NCBI GenBank assembly: GCA_902495455.1
Contig: CABUXJ010000002.1
Location: 67,181-131,180 of the forward strand
DNA: 64,000 nucleotides
Origin: an uncultured Prevotella sp.
GTDB taxonomy: Bacteria; Bacteroidota; Bacteroidia; Bacteroidales; Bacteroidaceae
Direction: 5' to 3'
Below are positions 25,745 through 33,700 of this stretch, piece by piece. The position numbers and the translations under genes are program-made. Under the pieces are notes generated by a model. It was not told the origin of the DNA and ran no database searches. It saw nothing but the letters and a program-made list of their open reading frames with translations. Numbering within the stretch: the stretch's first letter is position 1; the number at the start of each line of letters is the position of its first letter.

Positions 25745-26713
25745 ATGAAGATACAAAAAGTTATATATGGCATTTTGCTTGCCGCTTCTTCTGTTGTTGC
25801 CGTAAGTTGTTCGGACGACAACAAACTCGACGATGAGAGCTGTATTATAGTGACGACGAAGGAGCAAAATGACTTCGATCGTTGGCTCCAGGCAAACTAT
25901 GTAGAGCCTTATAATATCACATTCAAGTATCGTTATGAGGAGATAGAGTCAGACTTCGACTACTATACAGTGCCCGCAGATATGGAGCAGGCTATACAGA
26001 TGGCCCACGTTGTGAAGTACATCTGTATGGAGGCCTACGACGAAGTAGCCGGACCGGATTTCACACGCGCCTACTTCCCGAAGGAGTTTTATCTTATCGG
26101 CGAATGGGAGTACCGCAACAACGGCGAGTTCATTCTCGGTACGGCCGAAGGCGGTAAGAAGATACTTCTCTCCGGTATCAACTACTTCAATCAGTATAAG
26201 ACCAGCATGGCGAACTTGACACATTATTATCTCAAGACCATCCATCATGAGTTCACACACATCCTTAACCAAACGAAGGAAATGCCTGTAGACTTCCAAT
26301 ACGTTACCGGTACCGATTATGTCGGCGGTAGCTGGAGTGATCCGCCATACAATGGCATTGACGAGAATGCCGGCCGGGTCAACAACTGGTACTACGGTCA
26401 CGGTTTCATCAGCGACTATGCACAGCAAGAATATGCCGAGGACTTCGCCGAGATGGTTTCCATCTATGTTTGCTATCCGGAGTCTCACTGGCAGGAAATC
26501 CTTGCCAATGCCCGCAATGGCTATACAGCCACGGACGGAACAAAAGTCGATGTCGATTGTTCCGCATTGCTGGAGGCCAAGCTCTCTATCGTGAAGAATT
26601 ATATGCGTGACAGCTGGAATATTGACCTCGACGAGTTGCGTGATGTGATACAGCGCCGTTCCGCCGAGATTGAAGCCGGCAAAGTTGATCTCATGGATCT
26701 GACGGTGCAGTAA
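25745..26713 (+). CDS. putative zinc metallohydrolase lipoprotein
   Basis: Surface lipoprotein, 322 aa, Cys22 lipobox (VSCSDDN). HEFTH at residues 168-172 is the gluzincin-type zinc/catalytic motif, and YAEDFAEMVSIYV downstream offers the third ligand. It fits the family named substrate import-associated zinc metallohydrolase lipoprotein, found next to SusC/SusD. Likely role: cut a peptide-containing ligand at the cell surface before import. 21 bases after susD. Confidence 0.88.
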   Translation: MKIQKVIYGILLAASSVVAVSCSDDNKLDDESCIIVTTKEQNDFDRWLQANYVEPYNITFKYRYEEIESDFDYYTVPADMEQAIQMAHVVKYICMEAYDEVAGPDFTRAYFPKEFYLIGEWEYRNNGEFILGTAEGGKKILLSGINYFNQYKTSMANLTHYYLKTIHHEFTHILNQTKEMPVDFQYVTGTDYVGGSWSDPPYNGIDENAGRVNNWYYGHGFISDYAQQEYAEDFAEMVSIYVCYPESHWQEILANARNGYTATDGTKVDVDCSALLEAKLSIVKNYMRDSWNIDLDELRDVIQRRSAEIEAGKVDLMDLTVQ

Positions 26714-26790
26714 TAACGCCGGAAGATTGCTTTGACGACGAATGTTACTAATAACGACGAAAGACGTTAATAAAGACAAAGAGAACTATT

Positions 26791-28263
26791 ATGAATAAGA
26801 TAAATAAACTGACTTTAATGCTGCTTGCAGCTCTTACGCTGTCGTTGCAGTCGTGTCTGAAAGACGATGACGAGGTCTTTGGTAATTCCGCGACGGAGCG
26901 AATGACCCAATATTTGGGCAATGCCCGTGAGACACTTCTTTCCTCGGAGTATGGATGGATTATGGAGATGTATCCGGAGGAAAATCAAGGTTACGGCGGT
27001 TACGCTTTCACTCTCAATTTCACTGAGGATAAGGTGACCGTACGTTCGGAACTTGCTCAGGACAACTCGACCGCCGACGAAATCACTTCTCTGTGGACAT
27101 TGACCAATGACAATGGTCCGGTGTTTACCATTGATACCTACAACGAACTGTTCCATTTCTTTTCAACCCCGTGGCAGGACCTTGGCGGTAGCGGTTACGA
27201 GGCATATCAGGGAGAGTTTGAGTTTGTGATAATGGAAGTTACCGACAATATCATCACCCTCAAGGGAAAGAAGACCGGCAATATCCTTTATCTGCGTCGT
27301 CTGAACGAGCCGGCTTCGCAGTATCTGTCGAAACTCAACACGTTGGCTTCACAGTTCATTGTCAACGGACTATACACCAAGTTAGGAGAGCATAGAGCAA
27401 TAAATGCCGAGATTGACAATGACGCTCGCCAGATGATGTTCATAGATGCAGATACGACATTTGTTGATGAGAACAACTACACAATCAAAGCCGATACGGC
27501 TGAAGTCGCCTTCACATATACTGACAAAGGTCTCCGCCTTTATAAGGAAGTGAGCCTGGCCGGCAAGACTTTCGGCGAACTGCTTTATAATGAAGCCGCC
27601 TTGACAGTTGATGCTATCAACAACGCCGGAAGCCAGGTGCTTTCTCTCGACTGCTTGCTGCCGAAGAACTATTTGTTCTATGATGAGATCCCGACGGGTG
27701 ACTACACGCTCCGTTTCGGCACCGGTGGACGTTATCGTTGCGATGTCACACTTGAGCAGACGGAGGACGGACGTGCCTTCTGGCTCTCCGGCATCAATGA
27801 GCGCTTCAAGGTGAGACTTGATTATGTTCGTGCTACCGGAGCGCTGCAGATGGTTGCTCAGGAACTCAAGGATGTCCTCTATGAAGACGGTTACGTAATG
27901 TGGTGGTGTCCGCTGAGTGCCACTGCCGGTGATGGCAGCCGCTACTTCTCTTGGACTACCTCTATCGGTATGCTTGCCAACTGGAACGGACGCAGCAAGG
28001 AGAAACCCACTTTCGCTTTCTCCGACAATGGCCGATGGACCAGCTTCTCTGTTACGGCGTTTTTCCTCGCCGTATTCAGCGGCAGCGAACCGACATCCGA
28101 CGGTTACGACCGTTATCGCTCCAACTATATGGATCCCATCTGGAATCTTGGCGGACGCCCGTCTATCAAGAAGGACGATCCCAATGATACTTCAGAGAAT
28201 CCTGCACAGATTGAAGTCGCTCAGTCTATCTTAGAGAATCCCTATCAACTCGTAAAGAAATAA
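26791..28263 (+). CDS. DUF4302-like surface lipoprotein
   Basis: 490 aa lipoprotein (LQSC, Cys22, followed by LKDDDE). The opening ATERMTQYLGNARETLLSSEYGWIMEMYPE is the hallmark of DUF4302 proteins, which travel with SusC/SusD and the metallohydrolase. Mostly beta-rich, no catalytic motif seen; probably an accessory surface-glycan or peptide-binding protein. 77 bases after the hydrolase gene; the next gene follows 7 bases after its stop. Confidence 0.85.
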   Translation: MNKINKLTLMLLAALTLSLQSCLKDDDEVFGNSATERMTQYLGNARETLLSSEYGWIMEMYPEENQGYGGYAFTLNFTEDKVTVRSELAQDNSTADEITSLWTLTNDNGPVFTIDTYNELFHFFSTPWQDLGGSGYEAYQGEFEFVIMEVTDNIITLKGKKTGNILYLRRLNEPASQYLSKLNTLASQFIVNGLYTKLGEHRAINAEIDNDARQMMFIDADTTFVDENNYTIKADTAEVAFTYTDKGLRLYKEVSLAGKTFGELLYNEAALTVDAINNAGSQVLSLDCLLPKNYLFYDEIPTGDYTLRFGTGGRYRCDVTLEQTEDGRAFWLSGINERFKVRLDYVRATGALQMVAQELKDVLYEDGYVMWWCPLSATAGDGSRYFSWTTSIGMLANWNGRSKEKPTFAFSDNGRWTSFSVTAFFLAVFSGSEPTSDGYDRYRSNYMDPIWNLGGRPSIKKDDPNDTSENPAQIEVAQSILENPYQLVKK

Positions 28264-28270
28264 AGACATT

Positions 28271-29326
28271 ATGATGAAGAATATATTTAATATCATCCTT
28301 GTGGCAGTGGCCGCTTTTGGCGTGACTGCTTGTTCTGATGATGACAATGAGGGTCGTTACAATAGTCCGTCGTCGGTTCAGGTTGCGACAGCAGATGTTC
28401 TTTTCGAGGCACGTGCGAGTGAGGGCACCATTACTTTCACGGCGCCGTCATCAGTGACTGTTACGAGCTCTGCCGATTGGTGTACAACGCGTCTTGACGG
28501 AAGCACTATTTTTGTCAAGGCCGAGACCAACGACCGTGTAGAGGGCCGTTCCGCCAAGATCACCATCAAGTGTGGAGCCGACTCAGCCAATGTCGTTGTG
28601 ATACAGAAGGGCGTTATCTTCCGTTTCGCCAACGATGCCAATGCCTTTGCCGCCAAGAGCAATGAAGCCCAGACCGTAGCGGTCAACTTCACGGCAAATG
28701 TGGACGTTGAGCTTTCGTCAGAATCCGAATGGCTCAGACCCCATATCTCCGAAACCGAGGAAGGCGTGTTGCTGATTGATGTCGATGCCAATACGACAGG
28801 CCATGTGCGCCGCGGCAGTTTCACATGCAAGGCCGGAGGCTTTGTTTTTGAAGTTCCGTTCACACAGTATGACTTCGATCAGAATTTTGCAGGCAACGCC
28901 ACGTTCTATTACACGGCATCACAGACAGCCGGCTCGCGTGAGACATCTGCCGCAACAACCATCACAAAGACGGACATAACCGTCGATGGCTATAAGATAC
29001 CGGTTGTCTTTGACGAGACAAGTTGCCGTTTCTATATCTATGCCGGCAACAAGGTAGGCACTTACAATGACCGTAATACCACCTACGATGTGGTCACGAC
29101 AATCACTGACGGAGATTACATTACGTGGAGCAACACGATTAGCATCACCGGCGAGGTGGCATGGAATGAAGAGACCCAGAAGACCGACATCCATTTTGTC
29201 GACAACGGTTCTTTCTCCGGCCGCACGGCTTTAGGCTTCAGCCTCTATCTTTTCAGCGGTGAGCCCAGTTCTTCCACTGCATACAGCGGTCTGCACTCTT
29301 ATTTCAATGTGCGTCTTGAGAAATAA
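28271..29326 (+). CDS. BACON-domain surface lipoprotein
   Basis: 351 aa lipoprotein (TACSDDD, Cys21). Two BACON-type Ig-like repeats: VTSSADWCTTRLDGSTIFVKAETND..GRSAKITIKCG and the similar ELSSESEWLRPHI..LIDVDANTTGHVRRGSFTCKAG. The C-terminal part (about 215-351) is another beta domain of unknown type. BACON repeats are thought to bind or space at the surface. It is the fifth gene of the import operon and keeps the SusE/SusF-like position. Confidence 0.85.
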   Translation: MMKNIFNIILVAVAAFGVTACSDDDNEGRYNSPSSVQVATADVLFEARASEGTITFTAPSSVTVTSSADWCTTRLDGSTIFVKAETNDRVEGRSAKITIKCGADSANVVVIQKGVIFRFANDANAFAAKSNEAQTVAVNFTANVDVELSSESEWLRPHISETEEGVLLIDVDANTTGHVRRGSFTCKAGGFVFEVPFTQYDFDQNFAGNATFYYTASQTAGSRETSAATTITKTDITVDGYKIPVVFDETSCRFYIYAGNKVGTYNDRNTTYDVVTTITDGDYITWSNTISITGEVAWNEETQKTDIHFVDNGSFSGRTALGFSLYLFSGEPSSSTAYSGLHSYFNVRLEK

Positions 29327-29427
29327 AAACTATATGTGACTGATATTCCACATGTGAGAAACCGCAAGCCCTCGCATGTGGAATATCAAAAGCGAAATAT
29401 AATTATTAACAAAAAAATCAATTGATT

Positions 29428-31161
29428 ATGAGAAAGCTTTTACTTTGTGTTGTTGCCCTTTCGTTTACAATGGGCGCAAGTGCTCAGAGAGTGAGCAAGA
29501 AAGTCAATTCCTCTTTGAAGATGGAGATGGTCAAAGCTCAGGCTCCTGTCAATCAGGTCGGTAGCGCGACTGTCGTAAGTTCCTCTATTCCGGAGTTTGG
29601 TCAGGTGAAAAAGAACATTTCCAAGCTGACAGAGGCAGGAGTACCCGAGGTATCCGTGAGACGTCCCGGTGGAGTTTATTGGGGTGGTTTCCAGGCTGGT
29701 GTCGCTGCTTATTCATATTATTATCCGACTTTGGTCCTTCCTGCGTACACTCCCCTTACGTTTGGTGTGTCCAAAGATGAAGATATCGCTACCGGTGCCG
29801 AATATTGGCTTGGTGTTCAGTATTATGACGAGGAGGCAGGCGCATTGGATTGGATTAATAATGAGGCAGGCGAGGATGTGACAACAGACTTTCTTCCTTC
29901 TGCCGGTTCATACCTTTCGCCGATGGCTTCTGTGACTTACAATGGAGCAGAGGTAACCTCACTCCTTGTTAATGACGACGTTGATTCTCAGACAGGTGAA
30001 ACGTATGAAGGAATGCTTTTTGTCGGCAACGGTGTTCTCGGTGCATCAAACGGCGTGAACAGAGCATCAATGGCTGGTAACTATGATGCCCATTGGGATG
30101 GTGGAGCCTCTTATAGCACCGGCTATTTTGTTACCAATAGCTCGTTGCCCTATATGGACGAGGAATTTGCTTCAGCAGGCGCTTCCAACTTCCGTATGTC
30201 AGGAATCATCGAGACATACGATGCACCCGCCGCTCCTTTCTATGTTACCGCTGCCAGTCTCCATGCCGTTGTTACGAGCGCAACCTGTGGCAATGTGAAC
30301 ATGGCCTTGGTGAAGCTGAATTATACAGAGGATGGCAAGATGTCGTTTGGTGACGTTTTAGCTACCGGCGTTTGCGCAGGCCCGACCGACACATATAGCA
30401 CATGGAATGCATTTGCTTTTACAGAGTTAAAGGATAAAGAAGGCAATGCCATCGAGGGTGTTGTCATGGAGGCCGGACAGGCATTTGCCCTTCTCTTCTT
30501 CCTTGATGAGACGGATAAGACCACTACTCTTGCTCCGCTTTACACGCTTCATACAGAATATATGGCTGATGAAGCCCATTCCTTTGGTGAGTACACTTGC
30601 ACTCTCGATGGAAAAGAGACATCTGTTGTTCTTGATTGTAACTATAAATGGAATCTCAGAACTGGTGGTTCCGCTTATAACACAAGTTGGATGTGTGGCC
30701 TCGTGATTGAGAATCCTTACTTGTATATATACAATCCTGCAATAGATGCTACCTATGAGGGCGTGACGGCAGAGAGAATTATGGCAGAATCCTATTATTC
30801 TGTTGGTAAAGAATGGACTACAGTGACTTTGGCTGATGGAAGCGCTCTGCCGGACTGGATTACCGTCGAGATGCTGAACGGCCAGGATGAAGAGGGTGAA
30901 TTCAATGGTGTGGTTGCATTTGATGTGACTGTCGCTCCCAACAGCGGTGCCGCACGTCAGGCTACTGTCAAGATTCAGACAGCACCTTCTGCTTATGCTA
31001 CATTTGAGGTAAATCAGACAGCTAATCCCAGCGGTATAGCCGAGGTGGCAGCTGACGTAACGAAGGCAAAGAACGTTAAGTTCAACATGGCCGGTCAGAA
31101 GGTCAATGGCAACTTCCGTGGTCTCGTCATCGAGAACGGCAAGAAGTACATGAACAAGTAA
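29428..31161 (+). CDS. large secreted protein with C-terminal GQKV-type tail
   Basis: 577 aa from ATG 29428; signal peptide MRKLLLCVVALSFTMGASAQ, so a non-lipidated exported protein. The body is a beta-rich, Tyr/Ala-rich domain without catalytic motifs. A BACON-like segment lies near residues 480-530 (LPDWITVEML..TVKIQTA). The tail GIAEVAAD..FNMAGQKV ends in GLVIENGKKYMNK, the pattern of Bacteroidales secretion/sorting tails. About 100 bases after the BACON lipoprotein; last gene of the operon, closed by a strong hairpin. Confidence 0.8.
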   Translation: MRKLLLCVVALSFTMGASAQRVSKKVNSSLKMEMVKAQAPVNQVGSATVVSSSIPEFGQVKKNISKLTEAGVPEVSVRRPGGVYWGGFQAGVAAYSYYYPTLVLPAYTPLTFGVSKDEDIATGAEYWLGVQYYDEEAGALDWINNEAGEDVTTDFLPSAGSYLSPMASVTYNGAEVTSLLVNDDVDSQTGETYEGMLFVGNGVLGASNGVNRASMAGNYDAHWDGGASYSTGYFVTNSSLPYMDEEFASAGASNFRMSGIIETYDAPAAPFYVTAASLHAVVTSATCGNVNMALVKLNYTEDGKMSFGDVLATGVCAGPTDTYSTWNAFAFTELKDKEGNAIEGVVMEAGQAFALLFFLDETDKTTTLAPLYTLHTEYMADEAHSFGEYTCTLDGKETSVVLDCNYKWNLRTGGSAYNTSWMCGLVIENPYLYIYNPAIDATYEGVTAERIMAESYYSVGKEWTTVTLADGSALPDWITVEMLNGQDEEGEFNGVVAFDVTVAPNSGAARQATVKIQTAPSAYATFEVNQTANPSGIAEVAADVTKAKNVKFNMAGQKVNGNFRGLVIENGKKYMNK

Positions 31162-31193
31162 TACACGCTTGTTTTAATATTTATTTGATACAG

Positions 31194-31238
31194 ATATTGG
31201 CATTTATGCGCAGGCATAAATGCCAATATTTGTTTTCT
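31194..31238 (+). terminator. terminator of the susC operon
   Basis: 16-bp perfect stem ATATTGGCATTTATGC with 31214-31229, loop GCAG, then TTGTTTTCT. Confidence 0.8.
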
Positions 31239-31351
31239 GGGATTTGATGTCGTGCGTTTTTTATTATTGCTATCTGGTAAAACTGATTTTCTGTACGGCA
31301 TGCTCGATTTGCTGTAGGGACATCGTCTTGTCTTTGTCCGCAAATAGGCCG

Positions 31352-31531
31352 TCAAAGACAGGGAAGAAATTCTTTTTCAAACTCTTCCTCTTGAAGCGGC
31401 ATTGTGGGGCTCAGCGGCACAGCCCCTTCACTTTTGATGTATTCCGCGTCATATCTGAACGTATATCCGTCAGAGCTTTCGACGAGTGTGCCGCAGAAGC
31501 GTTCGTTGATGTAAATGTTTGCCCTTGTCAT
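31352..31531 (-). pseudogene. hipA N-terminal fragment, copy 1 (frameshifted)
   Basis: Encodes MTRANIYINERFCGTLVESS.. up to a frameshift: compared with the copy at 32753-32953, two bases are missing just before the FPVFDGL motif, so it ends early (TGA at 31352). It corresponds to HipA subdomain 1 (or HipS of HipBST systems). No kinase domain follows. Overlaps the hipB remnant by 4 bases (ATGA). Confidence 0.75.
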
Positions 31532-31728
31532 CGCAGTTTCATTTTAGCCGGTTGCAGCTCTTCTCCGAACAGATAGAGCACCTGGTTGACCTTGTCCATC
31601 TGTACGGTGGTCTTGCCCCGTTCGAGTTCTCTGATGAACTATATTCCTACGCCCGTCCGCTCGGAGAGTTCAATCTGGGTGAGGTGAAACAGCTTTCTTT
31701 TGGCGCGGATGTATTCTCCTATTCCCAT
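31528..31728 (-). pseudogene. hipB antitoxin remnant, copy 1 (nonsense codon)
   Basis: HTH_3 antitoxin very similar to 32950-33150 (MGIGEYIRAKRKLFHLTQIEL..). Codon 30 is TAG (31639-31641) where the other copy has AGG (Arg), inside the HTH. Inactive unless read through. Confidence 0.8.
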
Positions 31729-31945
31729 AAGCCGGTTGTTTTCTGATTATGTTGTTTGAATGTTAACCCCGTGCGGGTATAAAACAATCCTATTGCTTGT
31801 ATATTATTCAGCTGTTTTCTTTGTCATTCCGAATGTTTCTATTATGTTAAATAGTAGAAAAATTACCATTATTCTTTTGGAAAAGTTTTGCGAATAATAG
31901 AAATTTTGCTATCCTTGCATTGCTCAATAACAAATACTGTAAAGA

Positions 31946-32125
31946 ATGAAGAGCAGTGAATTACATAGAAGATTTATCAAGGCCGGTTACCGATTCGACC
32001 ATGCGGAGGGAAGTCACTACTTCTACATCAAGGATGGACAGTTGACCGAGCCAATCCCGTATCACGGGTCAAAAGAAATGTTCTAACCATTTGCAAACAA
32101 ACTGATTAAAAAGTACGGAGTGTAA
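31946..32125 (+). pseudogene. hicA: hicA toxin pseudogene (stop at codon 47)
   Basis: HicA mRNA interferase of 59 codons with the double-stranded-RNA-binding-like fold: KAGYRFDHAEGSHYFYIKDG includes the catalytic His24. TAA at 32084-32086 replaces the expected codon in the conserved end (..KEM-x-x-P-ANKLIKKYGV), so the C-terminal 12 residues are lost; the codons after the stop stay in frame. It precedes hicB by 56 bases. A TATCCTTG box lies about 40 bases upstream. Confidence 0.8.
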
Positions 32126-32181
32126 AAAAAGCTCCGTGCTTTGAAATAAAATAAGGTCTAACCCAAAAGAACCAAAGAGTC

Positions 32182-32580
32182 ATGGAAAAGATTATAATGA
32201 TTGTAGGAGCATCAAAGGATATGTTAAACGCATATTCAGACAACTGCGACGGTATCTACGCAGGAGGTGATACCATTGAGGAGGTTAAAGCAGATACTGC
32301 GGAGGCAATACGTTTAATCAAGAAGAATTTGCCTGAAGACAGATGGCCGGAACAAATCAAGGGCGACTATGAAATAGAATGGCGATTCGACGTTCAAAGT
32401 TTTCTTGAATATTACTCAGGTTTTATGTCTCTTGCCGGTATGGAGAAGATGACAGGTATCAATCAGAAGCAACTGTCCAACTATCTCAATCATCGTGCTG
32501 TACCTCGCAGAAAGCAAGCTGATCGCATCCTTACGGGTATCCACCGTTTTGCACAAGAACTGTTGAGCATAACACTCTGA
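32182..32580 (+). CDS. hicB: HicB-type antitoxin
   Basis: 132 aa antitoxin/repressor: degenerate RNase-H-like N-terminal domain (DNCDGIYAGGDTIEEVKADTAEAIRLIKKNL) and a C-terminal XRE-type HTH (LAGMEKMTGINQKQLSNYLNHRAVPRRKQADRI). It is intact although its toxin partner upstream is broken. A second, intact hicAB pair lies in the prophage at 58.3-58.9 kb; the two HicB proteins share the SxxNQxQLSxY HTH pattern. Confidence 0.85.
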   Translation: MEKIIMIVGASKDMLNAYSDNCDGIYAGGDTIEEVKADTAEAIRLIKKNLPEDRWPEQIKGDYEIEWRFDVQSFLEYYSGFMSLAGMEKMTGINQKQLSNYLNHRAVPRRKQADRILTGIHRFAQELLSITL

Positions 32581-32752
32581 TTTGTTATTTGACAAAAACA
32601 ATCAGTGTTGCCGGAGTAGAAATACTTCGGCTTTTCTTTGTATGACGGGCATGTCATACATCTGTGGTGAATTTGCGACCATGCTTGCGGATAGACTCTC
32701 TGTCATTCCTTTTGTGCGTTTCTGGTGACGTTTGTGCTGTCGGGAGTTTCTT

Positions 32753-32953
32753 TCAGTCTGCTGATAGGCCGTCAAAGACGGGGAAGAGAATTTCCTTCTC
32801 AAACACCTCTTCTTGAAGTGGCATTGTGGGGCCCAGTGGCACAGCCCCTTCGCTCTTGATGTATTCCGCGTCATATCTGAACGTATATCCGTCAGAACTT
32901 TCGACGAGTGTGTCGCAGAAGCGGTCGTTGATGTAAATGTTTGCCCGTGTCAT
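32753..32953 (-). pseudogene. truncated hipA (N-terminal subdomain only), copy 2
   Basis: 66 codons, MTRANIYINDRFCDTLVESS through LFPVFDGLSAD, matching HipA subdomain 1, which normally continues into the kinase domain just after FPxFDGL. Here it stops. It could be a HipS-like small protein, but those are about 100 aa, and no HipT kinase lies downstream. Overlaps hipB by 4 bases (ATGA). Confidence 0.65.
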
Positions 32954-33150
32954 ACCAGTTTCATTTTAGCCGGTTGCAGCTCTTCCCCGAACAGATAGAG
33001 TACTTGATTGACCTTGTCCATCTGTACGGTGGTTTTGCCCCGTTCGAGTTCTCTGATGAACCTTATCCCTACGCCCGTCCGCTCGGAGAGTTCAATTTGG
33101 GTGAGGTGAAACATTTTCCTTTTGGTGCGAATGTATTCTCCTATTTCCAT
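32950..33150 (-). CDS. hipB: HipB-like HTH antitoxin, copy 2
   Basis: 66 aa XRE-family repressor, MEIGEYIRTKRKMFHLTQIEL, SERTGVGIRFIRELERGK, ending in LYLFGEELQPAKM. This is the typical HipB, which in active systems neutralises HipA and autorepresses. The kinase domain partner is missing. Its upstream region carries three GGGTA/TACCC palindromes and a TATCTTTG box. Confidence 0.82.
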   Translation of the reverse strand: MEIGEYIRTKRKMFHLTQIELSERTGVGIRFIRELERGKTTVQMDKVNQVLYLFGEELQPAKMKLV

Positions 33151-33185
33151 AAGCCGGTTGTTTTTTGATTATGTTGTTTGAATGT

Positions 33186-33286
33186 TAACCCCGTGCGGGT
33201 ATAAAACCGTTGTTTGGGTCGCGTAATAAGCCCTTACGGGTACAAAGATACATAAAAAGGACGGATATTGTACCCGCAAGGGCTTA
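33186..33286 (-). promoter_or_regulatory. hipB promoter with candidate HipB operators
   Basis: -7 box TATCTTTG (minus, 33243-33250). Palindromes: ACCCCGTGCGGGT (33188-33200), and a longer inverted pair TAAGCCCTTACGGGTACA (33227-33244) with TGTACCCGCAAGGGCTTA (33269-33286) that brackets the box. The first palindrome is also kept beside copy 1 (about 31759-31783). Confidence 0.6.
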
Positions 33287-33663
33287 TTTCTTTGGATTTA
33301 TTGTGCTTTTACTGTTAGTGGGATGGTGATAAACAGACGGCTTATCCTCGAAAAAGTGTGATGAAATGGCAAATGTATCCTCGAAAAAGTGTGATAGTTC
33401 TTTTTAATTAGGTAATAGGGTATGTCGTAAGGCGGTATTGATTTATGGCTGAATAGAAGATATTGAAGTATTTTTGTTATGGAATTGTTGCATGCCGTCA
33501 GTGTGGTTCGTAATAGTTCGGTAATAGTGCAATCGTAAAATTCTTCAGCTGATTGACGGAATTAGGCGTGAATTCTTCAATCTGACTGACGGAATTACGC
33601 CTAATTCCGTCAGTCGGCTGAAGAAATTAATGGTTAGAGCGAGGTGTAACGGATTATATTTCG
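33287..33663. other. spacer with short repeats
   Basis: No gene. Contains a 20-bp direct repeat TATCCTCGAAAAAGTGTGAT (33343-33362 and 33376-33395) and a triple repeat of TTCTTCAGCTGACTGACGG-like units (33541-33571, 33573-33600 direct; 33602-33626 inverted) that folds as a hairpin. Confidence 0.7.
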
Positions 33664-33671
33664 TATATTTG
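33664..33671 (+). promoter_or_regulatory. -7 box of the DUF4143-type ATPase gene
   Basis: TATATTTG, 30 bases before the ATG at 33701. Confidence 0.5.
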
Positions 33672-33700
33672 CAGCGTGAACTTAAATATATTTTATTGTC

